Source: Microbacterium abyssi
GTDB taxonomy: Bacteria > Actinomycetota > Actinomycetes > Actinomycetales > Microbacteriaceae
DNA length: 64,000 nucleotides
Direction: 5' to 3'
NCBI RefSeq assembly: GCF_015277895.1
Contig: NZ_CP063815.1
Location: 2,232,001-2,296,000, forward strand
Shown here: positions 18,185-26,108 of the stretch, piece after piece
Layout of the letters: each line of letters opens with the position of its first letter
How positions within the stretch are numbered: the stretch's first letter is position 1
The notes under the pieces: generated by a model
What the model saw: the letters and a program-made list of their open reading frames with translations, nothing else
Databases searched by the model: none
Told to the model about the DNA's origin: nothing
Made by a program: the position numbers and the translations under genes

Positions 18185-19016
18185 ATGCTCAGCCTCGCTC
18201 AGACCATCCATCGCCTCGGCGGTATCGCACGCGGGTCCCACTTGCAGACGCTCGGCTTCACCCGCACACAGCTCTCCCGGCAGTCGCGCGCCGGCGCGCC
18301 AGTGCATCCGCGCGGGCGTTTTCGCGACCACCGATCTCGATCACCGCATTCGGACTGCTGCCGGGCATGGTGGAGCCCTGGCGTGCGCGTCCGTGCTGCG
18401 GATCCATGGGATCTGGCTGCTCGAAGACGACGGGAGAACCCACGTCTGGCTCGGAGCCCGTGGCCGCGTCCACGCGCACCAGGACTGCACGTGCGTCTCG
18501 CACTTCTACGTCGGCACGCCGCCTCTCGGACGAGCGCACCTCGAGACCGCATTGGTGCACTACCGGCGGTGCGCGGGCGACGAGGCGTTCTTCGCGGCCT
18601 TCGAGTCGGCGTGGCGGAAGCGACTGCTGTCGAAGGGTGCCCGCCTCCGCATCCGGGCGGCGCTGCCGGCATCCGCCCGCTGGCTGGTCGATCTCGCGCG
18701 ATCGGATGCCGACAGCGGCCTGGAATCGCTTCTGCGCCTCCGTCTGCACATCCTCGGCATCCGCCTCGATTGTCAGGTCGTGATCGACGGCGTCGGGAAG
18801 GTCGACTTCGTCATCGGCGGCCGACTGATCCTCGAGGCGGACGGCAAGGAGAACCACGACGGTGAGATCAAGAGGCACAAGGATCTGGTCAGGGATGCCG
18901 CGGCATCCCGACTCGGATACGAGACGCTTCGCTTCGACTACGCACAGATCGTCCACGGATGGCCGACCGTCCAGGCGGCCATCCGTGGCGCACTCAGCCG
19001 GCTCGTCACCCGCTGA
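18185..19016 (+). pseudogene. Frameshifted AbiEi-type/DUF559 nuclease-like gene
   Basis: Two frames together give one recognisable protein. From ATG 18185 one frame codes for an AbiEi-antitoxin-like winged helix (TIHRLGGIARGSHLQTLGF, then TRTQLSRQSRAGA). Near 18294-18302 the match moves to another frame, which continues CIRAGVFATTDLDHR, GGALACASVLRIHGIWLL and a C-terminal DUF559 domain related to VSR-type endonucleases. In the latter, Glu of SGLESLL, Asp of VDFVI and Glu of LILEADGKENH give a PD-(D/E)XK-like set. Removing one C from the GCGCC run at 18296-18300 would restore a single frame of about 276 residues. It may be a true pseudogene, a phase-variable or slippage site, or a sequence error. 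The second frame is itself open upstream from 18117, but that N-terminus looks artificial. Native GGATGCC words are abundant, so it is not a recent import. Confidence 0.7.
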
Positions 19017-19020
19017 CACG

Positions 19021-19093
19021 CCTGTCGGAGGGTGTCACATCCGTCGGCGGAAATCCCCCTCAACCTCCGACAGATGCAACACCCTCCGACAGG
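19021..19093. terminator. Long dyad between the DUF559-like gene and phoH
   Basis: CCTGTCGGAGGGTGTCACATC (19021-19041, given in part) pairs with its complement at 19073-19093 with two mismatches. A further inverted CTCCGACAG word lies in the loop at 19065-19073. The dyad starts four bases after the DUF559-like stop and ends 20 bases before the end of the convergent phoH, so it probably ends both transcripts. Confidence 0.65.
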
Positions 19094-19113
19094 TGCAACC
19101 CGGCGTGCAAGCC

Positions 19114-20475
19114 TCAGCTGAGCTCGCCGCCCTCCAGCAGATCGGTGACGAGGGCTGCGATCGCCGAGCGCTCCGAGCGAGTCAGGGTGACGTGCCCGAA
19201 CAGGTCATGTCCCTTCAGCGTCTCGATCACGCTGGCGATGCCGTCGTGGCGGCCGACCCGAAGGTTGTCGCGCTGCCCCACGTCGTGGGTGAGCACGACT
19301 CGGGAGTTCTGGCCCATGCGGCTCAGCACCGTCAGCAGGACGTTGCGCTCGAGCGACTGCGCCTCATCGACGATCACGAACGCGTCGTGCAGCGAGCGTC
19401 CGCGGATGTGCGTCAGAGGAAGAACCTCGAGCAAGCCCCGCTCGACGACCTCTTCCATGACGTTGCCCGAGACCACCGAGCCAAGCGTGTCGAAGACGGC
19501 TTGGCCCCACGGGCCCATCTTCTCGTTCTGGTCGCCGGGGAGGTAGCCGAGTTCCTGGCCGCCGACGGCGAAGAGCGGGCGGAAGACGATGATCTTCTTC
19601 TGCTGCTGCCGCTCCAGCACCGCTTCGAGCCCGGCGCACAGCGCGAGCGCCGACTTACCGGTGCCGGCGCGACCGCCGAGCGAGACGATCCCCACCTCAG
19701 GGTCCAGCAGCAGGTCGATCGCGATGCGCTGCTCCGCCGACCGCCCGTGCATCCCGAAGAGTTCGCGGTCTCCGCGCACCAGCCGGTACTCGCCGTCGCC
19801 CGTCACACGGCCGAGCGCCGATCCGCGCTCGGAGTGGATGATGAGTCCGGTGTTCACCGGCAGCCCGCGCGCATCCTCGCTGATGCCGACCTCGCTCTCA
19901 TACAGGTCGCTGATGTCGTCGCCGGACAGGTCGAGGGTGGTGATCCCGGTCCAGCCGGAGTCCACCGCCTGCTCCGCGAGGTACTCCTCGGCCGAAAGCC
20001 CGAGCGAGGCGGCCTTGACGCGCATCGGGAGGTCCTTGGAGACGATCGTGACGTCCTGCCCGTCCTGTGCGAGGTGCATGGCCACCGCGAGGATGCGGCT
20101 GTCGTTGTCGCCGAGGCGGATGCCGCTGGGCAGCACCTGACCGTCGGTGTTGTTCAGTTCGACCCGCAGCGTCCCGCCCTCGCCGATCGGAACGGGGAAG
20201 TCCAGCCGGCCGTGCTCGATGCGCAGCTCGTCGAGGTGACGCAGCGCCTGCCTGGCGAAATAGCCGATCTCCGGATCGTGACGCTTGCCCTCGAGCTCCG
20301 TGATCACCACGACCGGAAGGACGATCGAGTGCTCGGCGAAGCGGAACAGCGCCTGCGGATCCGACAGCAGCACCGACGTGTCGAGCACATACGTGCGAAG
20401 GTCCTGTGCAGGTTCCCCCGAGGAGGACCGGCGCGAGGCCTGACGGGTGGACTGCTGTGCTGTACGTGTGGTCAC
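19114..20475 (-). CDS. PhoH2-type PIN domain-PhoH ATPase fusion
   Basis: 453 residues. The N-terminal PIN ribonuclease domain (about 27-165) has the first acidic residue in LDTSVLLSD (Asp 32), then [12 protein letters not shown] and GDNDSRIL. The C-terminal PhoH ATPase carries Walker [12 protein letters not shown] (about residues 264-274) and Walker [11 protein letters not shown]. PhoH2 proteins unwind and cleave RNA using ATP and act as toxins in some mycobacteria. The usual short antitoxin gene upstream is not evident here. The GTG start at 20475 has GGGAG about six bases before it. The 191-base upstream gap holds an inverted repeat but no gene that I can see. Confidence 0.88.
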   Translation of the reverse strand: MTTRTAQQSTRQASRRSSSGEPAQDLRTYVLDTSVLLSDPQALFRFAEHSIVLPVVVITELEGKRHDPEIGYFARQALRHLDELRIEHGRLDFPVPIGEGGTLRVELNNTDGQVLPSGIRLGDNDSRILAVAMHLAQDGQDVTIVSKDLPMRVKAASLGLSAEEYLAEQAVDSGWTGITTLDLSGDDISDLYESEVGISEDARGLPVNTGLIIHSERGSALGRVTGDGEYRLVRGDRELFGMHGRSAEQRIAIDLLLDPEVGIVSLGGRAGTGKSALALCAGLEAVLERQQQKKIIVFRPLFAVGGQELGYLPGDQNEKMGPWGQAVFDTLGSVVSGNVMEEVVERGLLEVLPLTHIRGRSLHDAFVIVDEAQSLERNVLLTVLSRMGQNSRVVLTHDVGQRDNLRVGRHDGIASVIETLKGHDLFGHVTLTRSERSAIAALVTDLLEGGELS

Positions 20476-20634
20476 GACCCACTCCCGACCCGGGATGATT
20501 CCCGGCTATGCCACGAGTCGACCAGGGGTCACGAGCCGCGTACCTGAGGGCCGACTCGACCGGACACCGTGTCCGATGCCTTGAACGTACGACCCGGCCG
20601 CCTGATCGTTGCGGCCGACACGCCCGGAGCTCAC

Positions 20635-20651
20635 GTTAAGCCGAGATTAAC
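20635..20651. promoter_or_regulatory. Inverted repeat GTTAA-N7-TTAAC upstream of phoH
   Basis: Perfect 5-base arms around seven bases, in an AT-rich island within GC-rich sequence, about 160 bases upstream of the phoH start and 16 bases past the end of the convergent-reading neighbour. It may be an operator or part of the phoH promoter. No regulator can be named. Confidence 0.35.
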
Positions 20652-20666
20652 TCTGACTGAAGGCGC

Positions 20667-21785
20667 TCAGGCTCCCGGAGTGATGACCGTGCCGAGCGCC
20701 TCGTCGAGCATGCGCAGCGTCTCGTCACTGGTTCCGGCGTGCGCCGCCAGCCGGACGGTCGCACCCCGAGTGGTCGCGACGACGCCGGCGTTGGTCAGCG
20801 CGGCCGAGACCGCGGCAGGCGCCTCGGGGGCGAGCGCCACGATCCCCGCGCGGTGCGCGCGTTCGCGCGGCGTCAGCACGGGGATGCCGTGACGATCCGC
20901 GATGTCGAGGATCGTGTCGACGTGCCCGCTGATGGTCTCCTCGATCTCTGCCACGCCGGCATCGCGCACGTCGCGCAGGCCGACGGCGAGCCGGGCGACG
21001 GCGAGCTGATCGGGGCTGCTCACGCCGAAGGCACGGGCGGATGCCGCGGGCGCGGGCCGCTCGTCGATGGGAAGCCCGCCTTCCACGCCGGCGAGCCCGG
21101 ACAGGACGGGGGTGATGCGCTCGCGCGCGTTCGCGGAGAACGATGCGAAGCCCGTGCCCCTGGCCGCACGCAGCCATTTGTAGCCGTGACCGGCCACGAC
21201 GTCGGCTGCCGCGTAGTCGTCGGCCACGACGCCGAACGACTGCACGGCGTCGACGATCAGCAGCCGGTCGGGCCCGAGCAGCTCGCGTAGGCCGGCGAGA
21301 TCGGCGCGGTAGCCGGTGCGGAAGTCGACGTGGCTCACGACGAGCGCTGAGACGTCGTCGTCCAGCGCCTCGGCGACGGCATCCACCGACACGAATCGGT
21401 CCTCGGGCGTGATCCAGCGCGGCACGAGCGCTCCGCCGGAGGCCTGCGCCGCACGCTCGAGCGTCATGCTCACGCTCGGGAACTCCGCCGTCGACGCGAT
21501 CACCGTGCCGGTGAGCCCGAACAACGCGTGCATGAGGCCGTGCGACGACGAGGGCTGCATCGTCACGGTGTCTGTCTCGACGTCGAGAAGCTCGGCGGCG
21601 AGCGCCCGCGCCTCGTCGAGCCGCTCGGCGATCAGCGCGCGAGACGACGGCCGGGCACTGCCGAGCAGGTCGGCGTCGGCGAAGACCTCCGCCCGCACGG
21701 TCGGAGAGATCGGCCCGAAGGCGGCCCAGTCGAGGTAACCGGGGTCGCCGTCAAAGGTGGCGAGATAGTCGTCGAATGCGCTCAC
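20667..21785 (-). CDS. Class V PLP-dependent aminotransferase
   Basis: 372 residues, related to the isopenicillin-N epimerase/selenocysteine lyase branch. The PLP lysine is in GHGYKWLRAARGTGF (Lys about residue 198), preceded by LLIVDAVQSFGV (Asp that binds the pyridine nitrogen) and PSSSHGLMHALFG for the phosphate. The product reaction cannot be told from sequence. I chose GTG 21785 because GAGACT lies six bases before it and it begins the conserved part (VSAFDDYLATFDGDPGYLD); an upstream extension to 21866 would overlap the cis-prenyltransferase gene. Its start lies 43 bases past the end of that gene, on the same strand. Confidence 0.82.
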   Translation of the reverse strand: MSAFDDYLATFDGDPGYLDWAAFGPISPTVRAEVFADADLLGSARPSSRALIAERLDEARALAAELLDVETDTVTMQPSSSHGLMHALFGLTGTVIASTAEFPSVSMTLERAAQASGGALVPRWITPEDRFVSVDAVAEALDDDVSALVVSHVDFRTGYRADLAGLRELLGPDRLLIVDAVQSFGVVADDYAAADVVAGHGYKWLRAARGTGFASFSANARERITPVLSGLAGVEGGLPIDERPAPAASARAFGVSSPDQLAVARLAVGLRDVRDAGVAEIEETISGHVDTILDIADRHGIPVLTPRERAHRAGIVALAPEAPAAVSAALTNAGVVATTRGATVRLAAHAGTSDETLRMLDEALGTVITPGA

Positions 21786-21828
21786 TCGTTGAGTCTCCCA
21801 CGAGACCGCGCCGGGCGGGATGTGGTAT

Positions 21829-22611
21829 TCAGCGGCCGAAGCGGCGGTCTCTGTCGACGTAGTCACGGATCGCGCGCAGGAAGTCGACCTCGCGGAGATC
21901 GGGGCCCAGGGCCTCGACGAAATAGAACTCGCTGTGCGCGCTCTGCCACAGCAGGAAGTCGCTGAGCCGCTGTTCGCCGCTGGTGCGGATGACGAGATCG
22001 GGGTCGGGCTGCCCGCCCGTGTATAGGTGCTCGCCGATCATCTCCGGAGTCAGGTGCGCCGCGAGGTCCTCCAGCGTGCCGCCAGAGGCGTCGTGCTCCG
22101 CGATGATGGAGCGCACGGCATCCACGATCTCGTTGCGACCGCCGTATCCGACAGCGAGATTGACGTGCAGGCCTGCGTTGTCCTTCGTGCGAACCTCGGC
22201 GTCATGCAGGACGCGTGCGAGCTCGGCCGGAAGGATGTCGGAGCGTCCGACGTGCTTCACCCGCCACCCCGCCTGCTGCGACAGTGACTCCGCGAGCTCC
22301 GCGATGATCTCGATGAGATCCTCGATCTCCTTGGAGTCGCGCTTGCGCAGATTGTCGCTGGAGAGGAGGTACAGCGAGACGACCCGCACGCCTATCTCAT
22401 CGCACCACCCCAGGAACTCGCGCATCTTCGCGGCCCCCGCGCGGTGTCCGTCGGCCGCCGAATCGAAGCCGAGCTGCCGGGCCCAGCGCCGGTTTCCGTC
22501 GATCATCATCGCGACGTGATGAGGGACGGATGCCGTATCGAGCTGTCGCCTGAGGCGCTTGCTGTAGAGCCGATACAGCGGCCCGCGGCCTTCGCTCGTG
22601 CGTGCATTCAC
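21829..22611 (-). CDS. uppS: Cis-prenyltransferase (isoprenyl diphosphate synthase, UppS family)
   Basis: 260 residues. Condenses IPP onto an allylic diphosphate in cis configuration, giving the lipid carrier for peptidoglycan and other wall polymers, or a shorter precursor. Signatures: MMIDGNRRWAR with the catalytic Asp, VSLYLLSSDNLRK, RTSGEQRLSDFLLWQS and EFYFV. Actinobacteria often hold two paralogues and the chain length cannot be read here. The GTG at 22611 follows TAGCGT (22623-22618) by six bases, pointing to a leaderless message. It is divergent from the hemolysin III gene. Confidence 0.93.
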   Translation of the reverse strand: MNARTSEGRGPLYRLYSKRLRRQLDTASVPHHVAMMIDGNRRWARQLGFDSAADGHRAGAAKMREFLGWCDEIGVRVVSLYLLSSDNLRKRDSKEIEDLIEIIAELAESLSQQAGWRVKHVGRSDILPAELARVLHDAEVRTKDNAGLHVNLAVGYGGRNEIVDAVRSIIAEHDASGGTLEDLAAHLTPEMIGEHLYTGGQPDPDLVIRTSGEQRLSDFLLWQSAHSEFYFVEALGPDLREVDFLRAIRDYVDRDRRFGR

Positions 22612-22711
22612 GTGCCTACGCTACCGCGCAGCCGGTCCGTGCCCGTGTGATGGCGCTGTGTATTGCGGATATGTGCGGACGGCGGCATGCCGGGCGACTT
22701 AGAGTGAGCAC
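22612..22711. promoter_or_regulatory. Divergent leaderless promoters of uppS and hlyIII-like gene
   Basis: TAGCGT stands six bases before GTG 22611 on the minus strand, and TAGAGT (22700-22705) stands six bases before GTG 22712 on the plus strand. No ribosome site precedes either start. Confidence 0.7.
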
Positions 22712-23446
22712 GTGAGCAATCCCGACAGCGATGCGGTCCCGATCCCCGAACTTCCGCTTCTGAAGGCCGCGAAAGACGGTTCCGCGGACGAGGTCAAGCC
22801 GAGCTGGCGCGGCTGGCTCCACGCCGGCACGTTCCCGATCGCAATCGTGGCGGGAATCGTGCTCATCGTGCTCGCCGAGGGCGCTCCCGCGAAGTGGGCC
22901 GCTGCGGTCTTCATGGCCAGTTCGCTGCTGCTGTTCGGCAATTCGGCGCTGTACCACCGCATCGACTGGCAGCCCAAGACGAAGCTGATCCTCAAGCGCA
23001 TCGATCACGCGAACATCCTGCTGCTGATCGCGGGCACCTACACCCCCCTCGCCGTCAACGCGCTGGCACCAGCCCAGGGCACTCTTCTGCTCGTACTCGT
23101 CTGGAGCGGTGCGCTGCTCGGCATCCTGTTCCGTGTGTTCTGGATCGGTGCGCCGCGCTGGCTCTACGTCGCGTTGTACCTCGTGCTCGGGTGGGCGGCG
23201 ATCATGTACATGGTCGATCTGGCACAGGCGAATCTCGCCATGATGGTGCTGGTGTGCGTCGGCGGAGTGCTGTACACGCTCGGCGCCGTGGCGTACGCCC
23301 TGAAGAAGCCCAACCCGTGGCCGGGGCATTTCGGCTTCCACGAGATCTTCCACCTGTGCACGGTCCTCGCATTCCTGTGCCACTGGACAGCGTGTCTGCT
23401 GATCTCAATCGCCCCCTACTCCCCCTCACTCGGCCTCCCCGGCTGA
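22712..23446 (+). CDS. Hemolysin III/PAQR family membrane protein
   Basis: 244 residues with seven hydrophobic segments. Family residues are visible: NSALYHRIDW after the second helix and GFHEIFHLCTVLAFLCHW in the last part, with His residues that bind a metal in PAQR proteins. Some relatives permeabilise membranes, but most bacterial members have no proven role. GTG 22712 fits the leaderless pattern. LuxS follows after 27 bases on the same strand. Confidence 0.88.
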   Translation: MSNPDSDAVPIPELPLLKAAKDGSADEVKPSWRGWLHAGTFPIAIVAGIVLIVLAEGAPAKWAAAVFMASSLLLFGNSALYHRIDWQPKTKLILKRIDHANILLLIAGTYTPLAVNALAPAQGTLLLVLVWSGALLGILFRVFWIGAPRWLYVALYLVLGWAAIMYMVDLAQANLAMMVLVCVGGVLYTLGAVAYALKKPNPWPGHFGFHEIFHLCTVLAFLCHWTACLLISIAPYSPSLGLPG

Positions 23447-23473
23447 CCGCCTACCCGACTCTGGAGAAGAAAC

Positions 23474-23947
23474 ATGGCTGACGTCGAGAGCTTCACGCTC
23501 GACCACACCGCTGTCCACGCCCCCTACGTCCGATTGATCGGCGTCGAGCACGGCCCCAAGGGCGATGCTATCTCGAACTTCGATGTGCGCTTCGTGCAGC
23601 CCAATGAGGGCGAGATCCCCACCGCCGGCCTGCACACCATCGAGCACTTGCTGGCGAGCCTCATGCGCGATCACGTCGACGGCATCATCGACATCTCCCC
23701 GTTCGGATGCCGCACCGGCTTCCACCTCATCATGTGGGGCGAACCGGCCGTCGCCGACGTCGTCGCCGCCGTGCGCGCGAGCCTCGCCGCCATCGCCGAG
23801 GACATCACCTGGGACGACGTTCCCGCGGTCGACGCGATCAGCTGCGGCAACTACCGCGATCACAGCCTGCACAGCGCCAGGGAGTGGTCCAAGCGCATCC
23901 TCGAGCAGGGCATCAGCCTCGACCCGTTCGAGCGCGTCGGCGTGTGA
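23474..23947 (+). CDS. luxS: S-ribosylhomocysteine lyase
   Basis: 157 residues. Splits S-ribosylhomocysteine into homocysteine and DPD, the precursor of autoinducer 2, within the activated methyl cycle. The iron-binding HxxEH is His54-His58 (HTIEH), and the catalytic and metal-binding Cys is in [11 protein letters not shown] near residue 126. The ribosome site GGAGAAG precedes the ATG. The stop shares its last base with the start of the SDR gene (TGATG). No mtnN/pfs gene is adjacent. Confidence 0.95.
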   Translation: MADVESFTLDHTAVHAPYVRLIGVEHGPKGDAISNFDVRFVQPNEGEIPTAGLHTIEHLLASLMRDHVDGIIDISPFGCRTGFHLIMWGEPAVADVVAAVRASLAAIAEDITWDDVPAVDAISCGNYRDHSLHSAREWSKRILEQGISLDPFERVGV

Positions 23948-24714
23948 TGTTCTCCGAGCTCCGTGATCGTGTCGTGCTCGTCACCGGCGGGGCCAGCGGA
24001 ATCGGCGCCGGTATCGTGGATGCCTTCCTCGCCGAGGGCGCCACGGTCATAAGCGCCGACCTGAGTCTTCCGGAAGGACTGTCCCCCGGGCGGGACGACG
24101 AATGGACCGTGCGCCTCGACGTCGGCGACGAGCGCGCCGTCGAGCAGGTCCTGGATGCCGTCACCGCCGCCGTCGGCCTCATCGACGTCGTGGTCACCGC
24201 GGCGGGCACCTCGACGATGGGCTTCGCGACCGAGACGACCGGAGCGGACTGGGACCGCAACCTCGACGTCAATGCCAAGGGGTCCTTCCTCGTCGCGCGC
24301 GGCGTCGCGCGGCGGCTCCTGGATGCCGGTCGCACCGGCCGCATCGTCTTCATCTCCTCGCAGGCGGGCAAGAACGGCTACCGCGGGATGACCGCGTACG
24401 TGGCGTCCAAGCATGCCGTGCTCGGGGTGGCGAAGACCATGGCGGTCGAACTCGCACCGCACGGCATCACCGTCAACGCCATCTGCCCCGGGATCATCGA
24501 GACACCAATGAAGCACCGCGAACGCCTCGAGGGCGGTGCGATCCGTGGCATGACCGCCGAAGAAGTGGCCGCCGAGGACCGCTCACAGGTTCCGCTGGGC
24601 CGCACCGGCACGACACAGGACGTCGCCGGAGTCGCACTGTTCCTCGCCAGCGATCTGGCCGGCTACATGACCGGCCAGGGACTCAACGTCACCGGCGGCA
24701 TGACGATGCACTGA
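23947..24714 (+). CDS. Short-chain dehydrogenase/reductase
   Basis: 255 residues, classical SDR. The NAD(P)-binding motif is VTGGASGIGAG (about residues 12-22). Asp of LDVGD, the VTAAG loop, Ser of ISSQAG and Tyr/Lys of TAYVASK form the active site. The Asp after the second strand (SADLS) suggests NAD(H) preference. Substrate unknown. It is translationally coupled to luxS by TGATG, but SDR function gives no clear link with the methyl cycle. It ends three bases before the end of a convergent gene. Confidence 0.88.
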   Translation: MFSELRDRVVLVTGGASGIGAGIVDAFLAEGATVISADLSLPEGLSPGRDDEWTVRLDVGDERAVEQVLDAVTAAVGLIDVVVTAAGTSTMGFATETTGADWDRNLDVNAKGSFLVARGVARRLLDAGRTGRIVFISSQAGKNGYRGMTAYVASKHAVLGVAKTMAVELAPHGITVNAICPGIIETPMKHRERLEGGAIRGMTAEEVAAEDRSQVPLGRTGTTQDVAGVALFLASDLAGYMTGQGLNVTGGMTMH

Positions 24715-24717
24715 CGC

Positions 24718-25047
24718 TCAGACGGGCGGGGTCTTCCCGTCGTCGCGCGGGCGGCTGCCCGGCGCTTCGCCGTCCGAATCGGGAGCGGTCTCCGCATCCG
24801 CCTGCGCCTGTGCCGCCTGCTCGGCATCCAGTTCCTCGCGCACCTCGCCGCGGTAGCGGACCCGGCGGACGCGACGGTTCATGTCCCAGATCAGCAGGAC
24901 GACGGCGATCACGACGATAACGATCACCGCGAAACCCATAGGACCGGGTGTGACCGAGTTCGGGTCAACGGTCATCGACGGCGTCGGCATCGGGGTCTCG
25001 GCTCCTGAGAACACGGCAGCGAACACCGTTCCGAAGTGCACCATCAT
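24718..25047 (-). CDS. Single-pass membrane protein of unknown function
   Basis: 109 residues: a short Ala/Pro N-terminal part outside, one transmembrane helix (about 39-55, FAVIVIVVIAVVLLIW), then a basic stretch (DMNRRVRRVRYRGEVREEL) and an acidic tail, the positive-inside pattern of a type I or signal-anchor protein. The start is ATG 25047 or the adjacent ATG 25044, with AGAGGCGG upstream. It is divergent from the DUF4307 gene. Family not recognised. Confidence 0.65.
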   Translation of the reverse strand: MMVHFGTVFAAVFSGAETPMPTPSMTVDPNSVTPGPMGFAVIVIVVIAVVLLIWDMNRRVRRVRYRGEVREELDAEQAAQAQADAETAPDSDGEAPGSRPRDDGKTPPV

Positions 25048-25115
25048 GTGTCCGCCTCTCGATCGCAGGTCACGTAACCTGGAATCACAAGCCTAACGAC
25101 CGAAAGGCACCCGCC

Positions 25116-25502
25116 GTGACGACCGCACTCGAGCTCGACGAGCGATATGGTCGCACCCGTCGCGGACGACTCCCCTGGGTCGTCGGCGTCATCGTGGTCG
25201 TGATCGTCGTCGCGATCGCGGGATGGCTCACCCTCTCGCAGTCCATGAACTCCGTCGACGCCGACGATCTCGGGTTCGAAGTGGTCGACGACCACAGCGT
25301 GACGGTCCGGTTCCAGGTCACCGGCGCTCAGGGCAAGGACATCGCGTGCGCGATCGAGGCGCTCGACGAGGAGTTCGGCATCGTGGGCTGGAAGATCGTC
25401 GAGATTCCGGCGTCCGAAGTCCATCTGCAGCAGCTGAGCGCGGCGGTCCCGACGGTCGCGGAGGCCACCACTGGTTTGGTGAACTCCTGCTGGGTCGCAT
25501 AG
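25116..25502 (+). CDS. DUF4307 membrane protein
   Basis: 128 residues: short N-terminus (ERYGRTRR), one transmembrane helix (about 20-42) and a small extracytoplasmic domain (VTVRFQVTGAQGKDIACAIEAL) with a conserved pair of Cys. DUF4307 genes lie just upstream of greA in many actinobacteria, as here. The GTG start has GAAAGG upstream. Function unknown. Confidence 0.8.
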   Translation: MTTALELDERYGRTRRGRLPWVVGVIVVVIVVAIAGWLTLSQSMNSVDADDLGFEVVDDHSVTVRFQVTGAQGKDIACAIEALDEEFGIVGWKIVEIPASEVHLQQLSAAVPTVAEATTGLVNSCWVA

Positions 25503-25515
25503 AATCCTCTGAGAC

Positions 25516-25542
25516 GACGCCCTGGCCAATTGCCGGGGCGTC
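25516..25542 (+). terminator. Hairpin after the DUF4307 gene
   Basis: An 11-bp stem formed by GACGCCCTGGC and GCCGGGGCGTC (one G-U pair) closes a five-base CAATT loop, 13 bases after the stop codon. It is likely to end the DUF4307 transcript in part, as greA follows with its own leader. Confidence 0.65.
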
Positions 25543-25560
25543 TTGGCATATCCCCTCCGC

Positions 25561-25595
25561 CCCTTCAGGGCGGTCAGCACAATCGCCCTGAAGGG
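25561..25595 (+). promoter_or_regulatory. Second hairpin in the greA leader
   Basis: CCCTTCAGGGCG (25561-25572) and its exact complement (25584-25595) enclose an 11-base loop. The 12-bp perfect stem ends 22 bases before the greA start and is followed by CGTTCGAAAAAGGAG, which includes the ribosome site. It could be a second terminator, an attenuator or an mRNA-stabilising element. Confidence 0.55.
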
Positions 25596-25616
25596 CGTTC
25601 GAAAAAGGAGCACGCT

Positions 25617-26105
25617 GTGTCCACAGACGCTCAGGTCCCGTTCCTCACGCAGGAAGCCTACGATCGGCTCGTCGCCGAGCTCGAGCACCTCTCGACCGTC
25701 GGCCGCGATGAGATCGCCAAACGTATCGAAGCCGCACGCGAAGAGGGCGACCTCAAGGAGAACGGCGGCTATCACGCCGCGAAGGACGAGCAGGGCAAGC
25801 AGGAGGCGCGCATCCGCACCCTCGAGCAGCTGCTGAAGACCGCCAAGGTCGGCGAGGCGCCCGCGAGCCGCGGGATCGTCGAGCCCGGCACCGTCGTCAC
25901 CGCCCTCGTGGCCGGCGGCGAAGAGGTGTTCCTGCTCGGAAGCCGCGAGATCGCCGGCGGCACCGACCTCGATGTGTACAGCGAGGCCAGCCCGCTCGGT
26001 CAGGCCATCATCGGGCTCAAGGTCGGCGAGAAGACCGCCTACGAGGCACCCAACGGAAAGTCGATCTCGGTCGAGGTGACCGGCGTGGAGACGTTCGCCG
26101 GCTGA
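25617..26105 (+). CDS. greA: Transcription elongation factor GreA
   Basis: 162 residues. An N-terminal coiled coil (about 1-80) with the acidic tip in REEGDLKENGGYHAAKDEQ inserts into the RNA polymerase secondary channel to rescue backtracked complexes. The C-terminal FKBP-like domain (about 90-162) has YSEASPLGQAIIGLKVGE. GTG 25617 is set by AAGGAG nine bases upstream and by the usual N-terminal length. The end lies three bases from the end of convergent ilvA, with no terminator between them. Confidence 0.95.
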   Translation: MSTDAQVPFLTQEAYDRLVAELEHLSTVGRDEIAKRIEAAREEGDLKENGGYHAAKDEQGKQEARIRTLEQLLKTAKVGEAPASRGIVEPGTVVTALVAGGEEVFLLGSREIAGGTDLDVYSEASPLGQAIIGLKVGEKTAYEAPNGKSISVEVTGVETFAG

Positions 26106-26108
26106 TCC

